From the NCBI GenBank assembly GCA_003223935.1, contig QHXQ01000030.1:1-64000 (forward strand): a stretch of 64,000 nucleotides of DNA, given 5' to 3'. The stretch's first letter is position 1; every line of letters begins with the position of its first letter. Shown one piece after another: positions 1 through 9,703 of the stretch. The position numbers and the translations under genes were made by a program. The stretch is from Acidobacteriota bacterium (lineage in GTDB: Bacteria > Acidobacteriota > Blastocatellia > Pyrinomonadales > Pyrinomonadaceae). The notes beneath the pieces were generated by a model. It did not search any database and was not told the origin of the DNA. It saw nothing but the letters and a program-made list of their open reading frames with translations.

Positions 1-3000
1 CAGACTTTGCTGCTTGACCTGCTGGCGCGGAGTGTAGGTCAAGTCAAGTTGCAAGGTATTGCCATAAGTTAGATGCTTGAGCGCACCCCAAGCGCGATAC
101 TGGAGATTAGAGGCGAGCGTTGTGCTGCCAGTGCCGCCGAAGTTCGTTCCTGTCAGACTGTTCAACTGTCCGCTCTGGGCATCGTAGTTATAAGCGACGC
201 TTGTGCCGGACGGATAGGTGACAGTTTGCAGTTGTCCGCCGATGGTGTAAGCATAGTTAATCGTGTAAGCGTTATTGGGCAGACTGGCGAAGTGTCTGGT
301 CTCCCACTGCAACTGTGACAACGGATAATAATGGTAGTCGACGGAGCCGGAGCCATCTGTCATCTGGCGGCGATTGCCGGCCGCATCGTAGGTGAAAGTC
401 ACCGGCTGTGCGGTGGCGACGTTCTGCCCTGAAGCCACGTTGGTTAAGTCGTAGCTGATGCCCGTCACCATGTGCCGGTTGTTGTAGGTAAAGTTGGTTA
501 GGACGCCGCGTGCGTCTTTGACGGATTGGACGGTGTCGTCGTTATTGTATGTGTAGATACTCACTAGCGGGTTATGATTTTGATCCTGCTGTATCGGCAC
601 ATGGCGCTGCCCCAGCCGGCCATACCCATCGTAAGCCATCGTCGTAGTCTGGTAGGTGCTGCCCTCTTGGTCTGGCTCAGGGTTAGGTACCGCGCCTTGA
701 TACACTCTGGCGCGCGTCACCTGATCGCGCGCGTTATACTTACCTGTCGTCGCCAAGTAAACCGTGCCGTTCCAGTTCAGCACTTCAGTCTTCACCGTGC
801 GACCTAACACATCGGCATAGACCTTCTGCTGCCGCCCCATCGCGTCTCGTTGGGTTACAACCGCATCCCCTGCACAGCCACAACCATCATAGATCAGTTC
901 CTGATTGAATGACCCATCTGCATTGGTCGAGTAGGTCGGTCGGCCCTTCCAGTCATAATCCTGAGTAGCATAGTGCCAACCGCCATTAGGATTTTGATTA
1001 CTTGGAGCATCATCACCTGCCGGCTCCCACGCATTGGTCATCTCGGTCGGGTTCGACTGCTGGACGACGCGCCCCATCACGTCATAGACCACGTGCTGCC
1101 CACGATAGCCGCCCGTGCTGCCGGGGAACAGGCTCGCCGAAGCGTAAGTGCGCCCCATGCCATCGAAGACTTGAATGGCATAAGTCTCGTTATTAGTGCC
1201 GTCCTGTATCTTGCTGAAGGTCTGTACCCATTCTTGGCCCGGCGCATAGACGAAGCGCGTGTAAGCGCCATTGACCGAGTTAAAGACTTTGACCACCCGC
1301 CCGGCATCATCATACTGCTCGGTCTGGACAGGGCCGGGCTGGTTCGTCGTCACGTTCGGTAGCGGCGTCTGCACCTGCCGGACTGCGCCCATGTCGTAGT
1401 CATACTTGGTCGTCGCGGTGAAGCCATCTGGGTCGGTCACAGTGGTCGGGTAAGCGTAGGTGCTGATGGTCAGCCCCGTGAGTGGCTGCTCCGTCTGATC
1501 GATGAAGACATCTGCATAGCTCACGCTGGTTTGATGCCCTACTGGGTCGCGGCTGAAGACGACGTTGCCGGTTGTATCGTACCCGGCAGTGGATTCTAAA
1601 TATTGATTTGTGTTCGTTACATCTACGCGCCGCACGCTCGTCACATTCGCGCGCCCCGTAGCGAAGCTCGTGCCATATGCTGAGTCATGCTGTGAGGCTT
1701 GCGCAGGCGTATCCACGAGCCGCCCCGCATCAGTCTGGTCATAGAGATAACTCACCTGAGAGACAAGCTGCCCGCCGCCGACATCTGTTCCGCCGTCATA
1801 CAAGTAACTGGTGCTCGGCAGCCCGATGATGCGCCGACTCGTGTAGGCCGCATCGAGGTTATAGTCGGTGTGCGTGCGCCGCAGCACAGTCACAGCGTCT
1901 GCATTGTACTCAAAGACATCGCTCGGCAGGTGGAAGCCTAAAGTAGTCTCATAAGCCGTGCGCGTGCGCTGGTGATTCCCATTCGGGTCGGTGATGTTGA
2001 CTTCAGTAACCCGCGGGTTCACTTGGTAAGAGATGCTTTGATCATCCTGCTCCCACGTGATGTTAGTTGTCTTCTGCACTGCTGGATTTCCAGCAGCAAA
2101 GAACTCTTCTTTTACTGTTAGCCCTTGCTGCCATGTCGTGCCGTAACTCTCCTTATAGCTCGTCCCATCCGGTATCGTCTCTTGCCCGAACGCACCATTT
2201 AGATCATAGCTATAAGTCGTCACCGCCTCTTGCTCATTGTTCCACTCTAGCGCCCAGTCGCGCCGGTCACTCACGCGCGGGCAGTCGCTGCTATTAGCCG
2301 GCAGCGTGTACTTGGTATAAGCGAGTTGATGATTATCCGCCGAGTAGCGACTAATCTGCTGCACCTGCCCGTAAGAGTTATAGGCGAAGCGATAGCTTGA
2401 GCCATCCGCCAAGCCGACCTGCGTCAGCACATTGATGAGTTGCTGGCTCTGCGGCCCCAACACCTTAATAGACGGATCGAAGTTTGCCCCTATCATCACC
2501 GTGCCGTAACCGAAGGTCGCCCACTCATGGGTCTGCCCATGCCACGTCTGCATGATCGAGAGCAGGTTCTGATAGTTGTCGTAGTTGAACTGGATGCTGC
2601 GCGCTAAGGTATCTATGATCTGACTGATGTGCCCCCAGCCATCGTAAGCCACGCTGATGAAGTTGCCGTTCCGATCCTTAATCTCAGCACAGCGATATGC
2701 GCCGTTGACGAGCGTATAGGTCAAGAGCGACCCGTCGGTCGGTTGCAGGTAGAGCGTGCTGCCGTAATCGACGAGTTGGAGATATGAAGAGTCCGCCGCT
2801 TGATAGATGTTTGAGCCGTTCGTGGTCTGTCGTAACTCAACCCGCGCGCCTGATGGCGTGATCAGCAGGTAAGCATACTTACCCGTCTGCGAGTTATAGA
2901 AGCGCGGCTGGATCGTGGGGAAGCCAAGGCGGAAGCCCGGCGCAGGTGTGCCGTCATCCGAGTTGAACTCGATGGCCGAGCCGTCCTTCGTCCAGACCAG

Positions 3001-6000
3001 CGAGTTGTAGCTGAGACCCAAGCCCAAGTCCAAACCGGCGCGACCGGGCAATGAGACGAGCGGCAGCGACCAGTTGTAGTTGCCGGAGAGTAGCTCAACG
3101 CCGCCCCCGCCGGTGCGGTTGCGCGGCGCAAGGCGCTGCTGCGCGAAGTTCTCACTGGCGGTCGTCCCGATCTGGACTCGCAGGCCCGTGCTGTCGTTAT
3201 TATAAGTGCTGTTTGCGCCATAGCCGACCGAGAAGTCGATGACATCGCCTGCCGCGACCGTCTGTGTGAGTGAGAACGGTACGGCTTGCCCATAGCCGTT
3301 GATGTTACCGCTGAAGATCGTTGTCCCATTGTGCGTAATCAACACATCGGTCGTTGTACCCACGGTGTCTATGCCTTGGAAGCGCCCGGCGAGGTTGACA
3401 GTCGCGGCCGAAGTCGCTGTCCAGCGCACAACACTTCGCTGGCCCGTCGCGCCCGGATGCAGGTTGAGCATATCCGGCGGCTGGACAACTGAAGGCGCGC
3501 CAGCGTATGTCTGGGTTGTGCCGGTGCTGTTTTTAGTCACCATCGGCACCCCTTGGATACTGCTCGACACCCAAGTATCAAGCCCCGACCCGTACTGGTT
3601 GTTGTGCGTATCGTAGAGCGTGAATGCGCCGCCACCAGATTGATAGCCATAGCTCCACGCCCCATTCGGGTTCTGCGTATTAGAGAAGTCGCCTATAGCG
3701 TCGCTGGCACTGTTAGTAGCGGTGCTCCATGCTTCGACCTCGGCGATCCGTGCCACACCGTCCACAGCAGCGTTAACGACTACTCTAATCTTGCTCGTGG
3801 TCACAGGGGCAAAGTTTATCTGCTTCCAGACCAGATTATTATTGGTGATACTCCCGCCCGGTAGAGTCTGCCACGCACTGCCAGTCCAATACTGGATGTT
3901 GAAAGCGGTTGCACCATACTGGGTAAAGGTCTGTGAGGGCGATGGGTCGGCTTGCGTCATGTAAGCCGGATAATCGGCGATAGTGAAGACATCCACTTCA
4001 CTGATGGTCTTCGAGCCATTGAAGTCAACCTGAAGCCATGAAGGCAACCCATGCTCGTCGCGCCAGAAGCCATTGATGTCGCTGTTATCTGGCAATAAGT
4101 GCCCATAGCGTTGCCCATCGTTGGTTGAGGACGGATAAAAGTGTGATCCCGGATAGACACCATCCTGCGTGTAGTTCTGCGCTGTAGCCACGCCGCCATT
4201 AGCAGCCAGAGCTACGTTGACGCGCGCAACGGTCGCGGGCGCACCGGCAAGAATTGCGACCTCAGCCGATGTCAGCGAGCGGTTGTAGATGCGCACGTCG
4301 TCCAACTGCCCATCGAAATAGCCGTAGGGGAAGCCACCCAGCCAGCCGGTCGCGGCATGCACATTATTCATCGGACTGGTCAGTCCCGTCCTGACGAGCA
4401 CGCCGTTGATGTAGAGCTGCGGTTGCTTGTTCGTATAGACCACCGCCACATGCGTCCAGCCGGAGAGCGCAGCTTGGTAGACGAGTGTCGCCGGCATGTA
4501 GGAAGCGGCATGCTCATAGACGCTCACGCCGTTCGTGCCCATTGAGACACCGATGCCTGAGTCGCCATTGTTATACCAGTTGGGCCCGATGACATAACGC
4601 TGCCATTGGCACCCGCTCGTGCCGATGGTCATCTCCGAGTCAACCTCGTGCGTGGAGCGCGGCTTGGCCCAGAAGGCGTAGGTGAAGTTGTTGGTCAGGT
4701 TGGCGAGCGCCGTACCATCTGTCACGCTCACATAGTTGGACGTGCCGTTGAAGTCGAGCGCACCGGTGCCGACTTTACCGGTGTACCAAGATGGGCCTTG
4801 CAGCGCGCCAGTGTTGTTGTTGCCGGTGGCATCCGCCGCTGTCGTCCCTGAGCTTTCATCGAACTGCCAGCGCGCAGTCAGATAGACATCATTGTAGTCG
4901 CCGAGTGTGCCGCCGATGACGGCGTTCGAGATGGTCGCGTTAGGGCTGCTCAACGAGGTATCAACTCTGAGCGGATAGGTCAGCGTGCCGGTGTGCGCGT
5001 AGAGGAGGTTGCCGTTCTTATAGTATTTGACCGTGCCGCTTTCGACCGCAACGCGAAGGCGATCACCTGCTTGGTATGTACCCAAGTACGCGACGTAATT
5101 GCCAGACTCGTAAGCGGTGATGTTCCCGTCGTAAGTTAAGTAGATGGCGTAGCTGATCTCCGAATAGTTCTGGTTGGCGTCCCCGCTGCTGCTCAAGCCG
5201 CACATTCGGGCCGTATTAGCCTCAGTGGCAGTGAACTCGACGTAGCCATCGCCTGAGGTGATGATCTTGGTTGAAGATGCACCAGCGTTGCCCCAGCCGG
5301 CTGGGGCAGTCTTCGTCAAGGTGTTGCCTGAGACTAGCACGCCCACAGCATTATGCCACACGACATTCTCTTGCGGTAGCGTTGGGCCGGGCGCAGCACA
5401 GCTAATAGTCTTAGGTGAGCCGGAGAGTGACGGTGAACCAGTGGGCAGGAAAGTTGAGTTGGCGATGCGCGCCGTAATGTTGTGGACGTGCGACGTGCCA
5501 TCGCGCAGAGCAGCAGGTGTGCTGATGCTAAAGCCGTGCCGACCATCGCCCTTGCCAGCGTTGTAGAGGTCTTGGCGGTAGATGTCGGCCGGCGTGCGCG
5601 TGACGAAATTACCGTCGGCGAAGATGTCCACCTCAACCGGCGTGTTAGGTTGACTTGTCGCCCACGCCCAGCCGCTGATCGTGGCGCAGCTTGCCATATC
5701 GAACCAACCCTCGAAGCTTGGCGCACTCACAGCTACGGCTACATTGGTTGTTGGCTGGCCGAACCATTCCACTCCGTCCTGCACCATCTGCCATTGGAAG
5801 TTGTAGGTGCCAGCAGCGGTCGGTGCAATAACATCGAAGCTGAAGGTCACGTTCGTCTGCGGCGCAACTGCTGCCACAGGCAGTTGCACCCGGCCCAACC
5901 GCCAGACTGAGACATCCGGTGGGTTCTGCGCACCAAGATGATAGAAGGCATCAGGCGTCCAAGTTGTCGTGCCCATGTTCGTCAATGTGATCGAGACGGT

Positions 6001-8004
6001 GTAGGTCTGCCCTGCAATCATGGTGGTCGGGACAGACTGCGAAACGAACACCGCATCGTTGCCGCCTGAGACGGCAGCAAACATGCCGGTTAAATTGCTG
6101 GCACCGAAGGTGCGTGCCGCCCATTTGAGTGCGAACGGTGTATCGGTGATAGAGAAGCCCCCGCCTTCGCGCATATAATCGAACCGTGTCGTATCAGTTG
6201 TGGCTAGATGCTCAGGTAGCCGAGGTTGGGCCGCGGCGAGCTGTAGGTTCTGTGGTCTAGCCTGGTTGCTGCTGGCTCGATGCGGCACCGGCTGTGGCGA
6301 TGGCTGTGGTTGCGCGCCATGATCTTCATTGCAGCGCGGGCTGTGCGGTGGACAGTTGCGTAAGGTCGAGCGAATAGCGGCCGGGGCATGTGGCCGTTGC
6401 GGCTGATGCTGGCGCACCAGATTGAGGTCAGGGAGATGCGTGCCGGGTCGCCCGCGCAAAGGTGGTCTGCCGTGTCTATCAATATTATTGCTCTGCGGGC
6501 CGCTACTGACCGCATTAGTTACCTCACCGTTGTGCTGGCTAGTGTCCTGGCTGCCATTGGCATTATGATGTGTTTCATCACCTGCCTTTGTGCCTTCGTC
6601 GGCTGGGAGCACGCTCAGAGATGCAAGCGTGCCCACTGCATTTAGAACTCCGCCAGAGGCGACTCTGCCGTTAAGCGCGGCGAGTTGACGTGTGCTCTTG
6701 ACGAGTGCGTTGCGCGTCAGTTCAACGCTCAGGTGTGGGCGCAGCGTCTTGATCAGGCCAACTGCACCGCTGACAAGTGCCGCAGCAGCAGATGAGCCGG
6801 TCAGAGTATCATAGCTGCCGCCCGGCTTCGTCGTCAAGATATTCACGCCGGGAGCAGCCACTGTTGTATGCGCCGCGCCCCAGTTCGACCATGAAGTTAA
6901 AGCATCGAACTGATCAGTTGCCGCGACAGCGATGACATTGGGCAGATCGTAAGCTGCCGGATAATGAGGTGTCTGATCAATGTCTCGGCCGCTATTGCCT
7001 GCGGCGCAGACGAAGACGACGCCATGATCGATAGCGCGGGCAATGGCTGCCTCAAGCGCCTGCGAATGATGCTCTGTGCCCCATGAACAGTTAACGACCT
7101 GTGTGCCGTGCGACGTTGCGTAGTCGATAGCTTCAATGGCATGAGCTACGTCGCCTGTGCCATCGCGGTCAAGCACGCGCAAGGACATCAAACTCGCACT
7201 CCACATGACACCGGAGATGCCTGTGTGGTTATCACCTTGCGCAGCGATGATGCCGGCTACGCCCGTGCCGTGCCCCTGCTCATCTTTGATCTGATTTGAG
7301 TCGGTGATGAAGTCCCAGCCGTGCTGATCGTTTGGAAAGCTACTGCCTGATACGTGACCCCGTGGCGCTGGTGTTGGGTTCGTCCACTGGTTAGCTTTCA
7401 GGTCTGGGTGCGTGAAGTCAATACCACTATCGATGACGGCGATGATGGTGTCAGTTGATCCGGTTGTCTGCGCCCATGCTTCGGTGCTGCCGATGTCTGC
7501 GCCAGAAGTACCACCTGCTTGGCCCGTGTTTTTGAGTGCCCACTGCTCTGCGAAGCGTGGATCGTTAGGCGTTATATCATCGGCAGTAATGAGGTAGTTT
7601 GGTTCGACAAACTCAACCACGGGATTGTTGGATAAAATGGCGGCAACTGTGTCTGTGTTCTGATTAGAAGAGAGAGTTAAGCGCTCGATACCAGATGCGC
7701 CGCGCAAGGGTTGGCGCTGCACACCAAGTTGTTGCATGAGCGCGTCTTGGTCTTGTTCAGAGACGCCCATGCGGAAGCGGAGGAGTAGTTCACCAGCGCG
7801 CCGGTCGCTCTGTTGCGCTGGTTTAGCTGTCGCTGCTGGCGCGTCCTGTCGCGTCGCGGGCTTAGGTCGTGCCGATGTGGTCCGGGCAGAGACGCGGCCG
7901 GTTGTTACCGGCGTCGGTAGTACCGGCGTTAGGATCGCTGAGATAAGAAGTAAGCAGACGAGTTGGACACGCGGCGTGCCGGGACAAGCGGAGGATCGGC
8001 GCAT
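1..8004 (-). CDS. Secreted S8 (subtilisin-like) protease fused to NBR1-Ig, LamG, discoidin-like and RHS-repeat regions (C-terminus outside window)
   Basis: I followed the minus-strand frame from the ATG at 8004 to base 1 and found no stop, so at least 2,668 codons are present and the C-terminus lies outside the window. A signal peptide (residues 1 to about 40) is followed by a propeptide-like stretch and an S8 domain with Asp192 (AVIDSGID), His245 (GHGTGVAG) and Ser405 (TGSSAAA; the usual GTSMA is altered). A Pro/His-rich linker leads to an NBR1-Ig-like domain with conserved Trp (about 650-750), a LamG domain (about 1050-1250), a discoidin-like domain (about 1270-1430) and RHS/YD repeats from about 1630 onward (YDGWGHISQI, YDVMGRVVQQ, YDGYGRLGQRH). 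RHS shells usually cage a toxic or adhesive C-terminus; that variable tip would lie left of the window. The protein is presumably secreted and could be a self-releasing polymorphic toxin or an adhesin. A weak Shine-Dalgarno (AGAGG) precedes the ATG. Confidence 0.9.
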   Translation of the reverse strand, partial: MRRSSACPGTPRVQLVCLLLISAILTPVLPTPVTTGRVSARTTSARPKPATRQDAPAATAKPAQQSDRRAGELLLRFRMGVSEQDQDALMQQLGVQRQPLRGASGIERLTLSSNQNTDTVAAILSNNPVVEFVEPNYLITADDITPNDPRFAEQWALKNTGQAGGTSGADIGSTEAWAQTTGSTDTIIAVIDSGIDFTHPDLKANQWTNPTPAPRGHVSGSSFPNDQHGWDFITDSNQIKDEQGHGTGVAGIIAAQGDNHTGISGVMWSASLMSLRVLDRDGTGDVAHAIEAIDYATSHGTQVVNCSWGTEHHSQALEAAIARAIDHGVVFVCAAGNSGRDIDQTPHYPAAYDLPNVIAVAATDQFDALTSWSNWGAAHTTVAAPGVNILTTKPGGSYDTLTGSSAAAALVSGAVGLIKTLRPHLSVELTRNALVKSTRQLAALNGRVASGGVLNAVGTLASLSVLPADEGTKAGDETHHNANGSQDTSQHNGEVTNAVSSGPQSNNIDRHGRPPLRGRPGTHLPDLNLVRQHQPQRPHAPAAIRSTLRNCPPHSPRCNEDHGAQPQPSPQPVPHRASSNQARPQNLQLAAAQPRLPEHLATTDTTRFDYMREGGGFSITDTPFALKWAARTFGASNLTGMFAAVSGGNDAVFVSQSVPTTMIAGQTYTVSITLTNMGTTTWTPDAFYHLGAQNPPDVSVWRLGRVQLPVAAVAPQTNVTFSFDVIAPTAAGTYNFQWQMVQDGVEWFGQPTTNVAVAVSAPSFEGWFDMASCATISGWAWATSQPNTPVEVDIFADGNFVTRTPADIYRQDLYNAGKGDGRHGFSISTPAALRDGTSHVHNITARIANSTFLPTGSPSLSGSPKTISCAAPGPTLPQENVVWHNAVGVLVSGNTLTKTAPAGWGNAGASSTKIITSGDGYVEFTATEANTARMCGLSSSGDANQNYSEISYAIYLTYDGNITAYESGNYVAYLGTYQAGDRLRVAVESGTVKYYKNGNLLYAHTGTLTYPLRVDTSLSSPNATISNAVIGGTLGDYNDVYLTARWQFDESSGTTAADATGNNNTGALQGPSWYTGKVGTGALDFNGTSNYVSVTDGTALANLTNNFTYAFWAKPRSTHEVDSEMTIGTSGCQWQRYVIGPNWYNNGDSGIGVSMGTNGVSVYEHAASYMPATLVYQAALSGWTHVAVVYTNKQPQLYINGVLVRTGLTSPMNNVHAATGWLGGFPYGYFDGQLDDVRIYNRSLTSAEVAILAGAPATVARVNVALAANGGVATAQNYTQDGVYPGSHFYPSSTNDGQRYGHLLPDNSDINGFWRDEHGLPSWLQVDFNGSKTISEVDVFTIADYPAYMTQADPSPSQTFTQYGATAFNIQYWTGSAWQTLPGGSITNNNLVWKQINFAPVTTSKIRVVVNAAVDGVARIAEVEAWSTATNSASDAIGDFSNTQNPNGAWSYGYQSGGGAFTLYDTHNNQYGSGLDTWVSSSIQGVPMVTKNSTGTTQTYAGAPSVVQPPDMLNLHPGATGQRSVVRWTATSAATVNLAGRFQGIDTVGTTTDVLITHNGTTIFSGNINGYGQAVPFSLTQTVAAGDVIDFSVGYGANSTYNNDSTGLRVQIGTTASENFAQQRLAPRNRTGGGGVELLSGNYNWSLPLVSLPGRAGLDLGLGLSYNSLVWTKDGSAIEFNSDDGTPAPGFRLGFPTIQPRFYNSQTGKYAYLLITPSGARVELRQTTNGSNIYQAADSSYLQLVDYGSTLYLQPTDGSLLTYTLVNGAYRCAEIKDRNGNFISVAYDGWGHISQIIDTLARSIQFNYDNYQNLLSIMQTWHGQTHEWATFGYGTVMIGANFDPSIKVLGPQSQQLINVLTQVGLADGSSYRFAYNSYGQVQQISRYSADNHQLAYTKYTLPANSSDCPRVSDRRDWALEWNNEQEAVTTYSYDLNGAFGQETIPDGTSYKESYGTTWQQGLTVKEEFFAAGNPAVQKTTNITWEQDDQSISYQVNPRVTEVNITDPNGNHQRTRTAYETTLGFHLPSDVFEYNADAVTVLRRTHTDYNLDAAYTSRRIIGLPSTSYLYDGGTDVGGGQLVSQVSYLYDQTDAGRLVDTPAQASQHDSAYGTSFATGRANVTSVRRVDVTNTNQYLESTAGYDTTGNVVFSRDPVGHQTSVSYADVFIDQTEQPLTGLTISTYAYPTTVTDPDGFTATTKYDYDMGAVRQVQTPLPNVTTNQPGPVQTEQYDDAGRVVKVFNSVNGAYTRFVYAPGQEWVQTFSKIQDGTNNETYAIQVFDGMGRTYASASLFPGSTGGYRGQHVVYDVMGRVVQQSNPTEMTNAWEPAGDDAPSNQNPNGGWHYATQDYDWKGRPTYSTNADGSFNQELIYDGCGCAGDAVVTQRDAMGRQQKVYADVLGRTVKTEVLNWNGTVYLATTGKYNARDQVTRARVYQGAVPNPEPDQEGSTYQTTTMAYDGYGRLGQRHVPIQQDQNHNPLVSIYTYNNDDTVQSVKDARGVLTNFTYNNRHMVTGISYDLTNVASGQNVATAQPVTFTYDAAGNRRQMTDGSGSVDYHYYPLSQLQWETRHFASLPNNAYTINYAYTIGGQLQTVTYPSGTSVAYNYDAQSGQLNSLTGTNFGGTGSTTLASNLQYRAWGALKHLTYGNTLQLDLTYTPRQQVKQQSL

Positions 8005-8187
8005 GGTGGATGGCCTCTATAAGTGAAGCCCAGTCGGTGTTGCTAACTGGCGAAAGGTTAACCATGAGGACGCAAGTCCGAGGATACTGCGTCCGCGACT
8101 CTTAGGCTGACGTTGACAACTTGGTAACTGAGGCTTGACGACGGTAGACGGTGCGGCCAAGCTTCATCAAACATGAAAAGCGGTCGG

Positions 8188-8217
8188 ACTATATGCCGCT
8201 TGCGCGGAAACTGTCAA
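8188..8217 (-). promoter_or_regulatory. Sigma70-like promoter for the S8/RHS gene
   Basis: On the minus strand there is a perfect -35 TTGACA (8217-8212), an 18-bp spacer and TATAGT (8193-8188). Transcription would start near 8180, leaving a leader of about 175 nt before the ATG at 8004. That leader contains a 7-bp hairpin (GGACGCA/TGCGTCC, 8068-8094) of unknown role, with no U-tail. Confidence 0.6.
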
Positions 8218-8509
8218 GCGATTTTTTACGCGGGTGGACTTTAGATGTTACCCTCTTTGCTCGCAGACGAGCGCAATGTAGCGGGCAGTAGCCGGGGTGG
8301 AATTTCGTCCAAATACAAGAACTGGTCAGAAGGGTTGACGCGACCAATCCATTTAAGACCAATCAAGGGATTAGCAGAGGGATGTTGCTGTGGATGAAAT
8401 ATAGATCGATATTTCCGATGCGCGTGGGCGACGAGCGAGAAGTAATGGTGTGGCGCGCTCACACTAAAGCATCAAGATTCATCTCTATGTTAAATAGCGG
8501 GCAGTGATC
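8218..8509. other. Stretch without a recognised gene
   Basis: Between the promoter of the S8/RHS gene and the nuclease remnant I see no convincing gene. A 73-codon minus-strand frame starting from GTG has no recognisable motif and was not accepted. Confidence 0.4.
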
Positions 8510-9163
8510 CTAAAATGCACACCAAGCGCATGCCTCACACGGCCGCGCGCCAAAGCCACTTGTGGCGATCTCTTGAACGACGCTTATAAACGCTTTTTTA
8601 TTTGCAGCAATCTGTGGCTGATTATACTTCACCTCGACCTTCGCCATAGTGATTACGTTTAGGAAAGTAATCTTGATTGAGGTGAATTCGGGGTAAGTGA
8701 TGCGGGCGAGCAAGTAATACAAGAAGGTCGGCAGATCATACGCAAGCGATTCTGACGTCGGTAATTTTCCGGAAGAATTAGTCTTGTAATCTACGACCTC
8801 AAGTAACCTGTTGGAATGCAGACTAACACGGTCGGCTTTACAGCCGAGTTTAACGTGGAGTCCGCTCACGTTTACGACGTGCATCATATACACTTCGGTG
8901 CCGAGGGTTTGTTCCGGTGAAGAAATCATCTCATCCACATAGCGTCGTAACACTTCACGGCCTCTATCAAAGTACACCTTCGATTCACATTCATTAGCGA
9001 AGCCCTTATCCCAGTGCCGTGCAAGAAGCAGGCTCAGGTTAGCTGCTGGCCACTGCTCTTTGTCTTGGTGATGCAAGGCGTCGAGTGCGGCGTGTAGGCT
9101 ACGACCGAAGGAAAGGGCAGATGAATTTGCGGATGCCGATATTTTATTAACATGACGCAGCTG
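8510..9163 (-). pseudogene. PD-(D/E)XK nuclease (RecB/Cas4-like), N-terminally damaged
   Basis: The frame is open from 9163 to 8510, with a TAA immediately upstream. It shows the RecB-nuclease signatures in order: ALSFGRSLHAALDALH (motif with the metal-binding His), GCKADRV with the active Asp, EVVDYKT (the D-X-K core), and a Cys-rich end PCEACAWC that may be part of an Fe-S cluster or zinc site. The usual N-terminal CPRxxxYRY segment is missing: KISASA runs straight into NSSALSFG, as if about 25 residues were deleted. The only conventional start is a TTG at 9076, which lies downstream of the conserved His motif. The 5' end overlaps the divergent Xre gene by 12 bp. I read this as a decayed or re-started nuclease gene. 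Full-length family members act in DNA repair or defence. Confidence 0.6.
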
Positions 9164-9397
9164 TTACCAGCACCACAGGAGAGATATGATTATCTCAAGA
9201 ATTTACTGATTGAAGCACGAGAGAAGGCTAGATTGACGCAAGTGGAGCTAGCTAGTAGGCTTCACCGCCCGCAATCATTTGTATCTAAAATCGAGCGTGG
9301 GCTACGAAGGGTTGACGTAATTGAGTTTCTAGAGATAGCCAAAGCGATTGGATTCTCGCCTACGAAGTTTTTAGAGAAACTAATTCGCAATAAATGA
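9152..9397 (+). CDS. Xre-family helix-turn-helix regulator
   Basis: The 81-residue protein is a single HTH_3 domain. The first helix pair is at [20 protein letters not shown], the recognition helix at [17 protein letters not shown], and [10 protein letters not shown] follows. It starts at ATG 9152 in an AT-rich context, diverges from the damaged nuclease gene and overlaps its 5' end, so the two may once have been a regulator-nuclease module. Base composition is lower in GC than in the surrounding housekeeping genes, which fits acquisition by transfer. No ligand-binding domain is present. The target is unknown; autoregulation of the shared promoter region is plausible. Confidence 0.8.
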   Translation: MTQLLPAPQERYDYLKNLLIEAREKARLTQVELASRLHRPQSFVSKIERGLRRVDVIEFLEIAKAIGFSPTKFLEKLIRNK

Positions 9398-9703
9398 AGG
9401 GGGTTGCCGATAAATCTTTGATTTGTGTAATCTTTATGCCGCTCTACGACTTTATTACCCAAGAAATGTGGCGGATTAGGGTACAGCTTAATCAAAATCT
9501 ATCTTTTACAACTTTAATTTTCCGTCTGATACTTCATTTTGGTAGGCGTTTACCGCAAACCCCAAGTTCGATTTTCATAACTTTATTATTGACAGACATG
9601 TACTTCAAGGACGGGGTTAGTATTGCCTGCTGCGTTTGCGGCTGAGAAAGCCAGCGACTCTCTCAATCCGCAATCGGCAGAAACTTACCTGTGGAGGAGA
9701 CCT
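9398..9703. other. AT-rich intergenic stretch
   Basis: By hand count GC falls to about 27% in 9481-9540 and about 40% on either side of that line. An open frame here (9394-9645) lacks any recognisable domain and a ribosome site. I see no gene; it looks like accessory or promoter-type DNA. Confidence 0.5.

Noticed and set aside
8060-8100. GACGCAAGTCC.. resembles the GACGCAAAGCC of c-di-GMP-I riboswitches.
   Set aside because: The match is short, on the plus strand with no suitable gene downstream, and the rest of the aptamer (GGTAGC..GGG, tetraloop receptor) is absent.
8241-8462. 73-codon minus-strand frame starting at GTG.
   Set aside because: No motif, no ribosome site, no support from composition.
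9394-9645. 83-codon frame behind the Xre gene.
   Set aside because: AT-rich, no ribosome site, hydrophobic but without signal or domain logic; overlaps the promoter region of the next gene.
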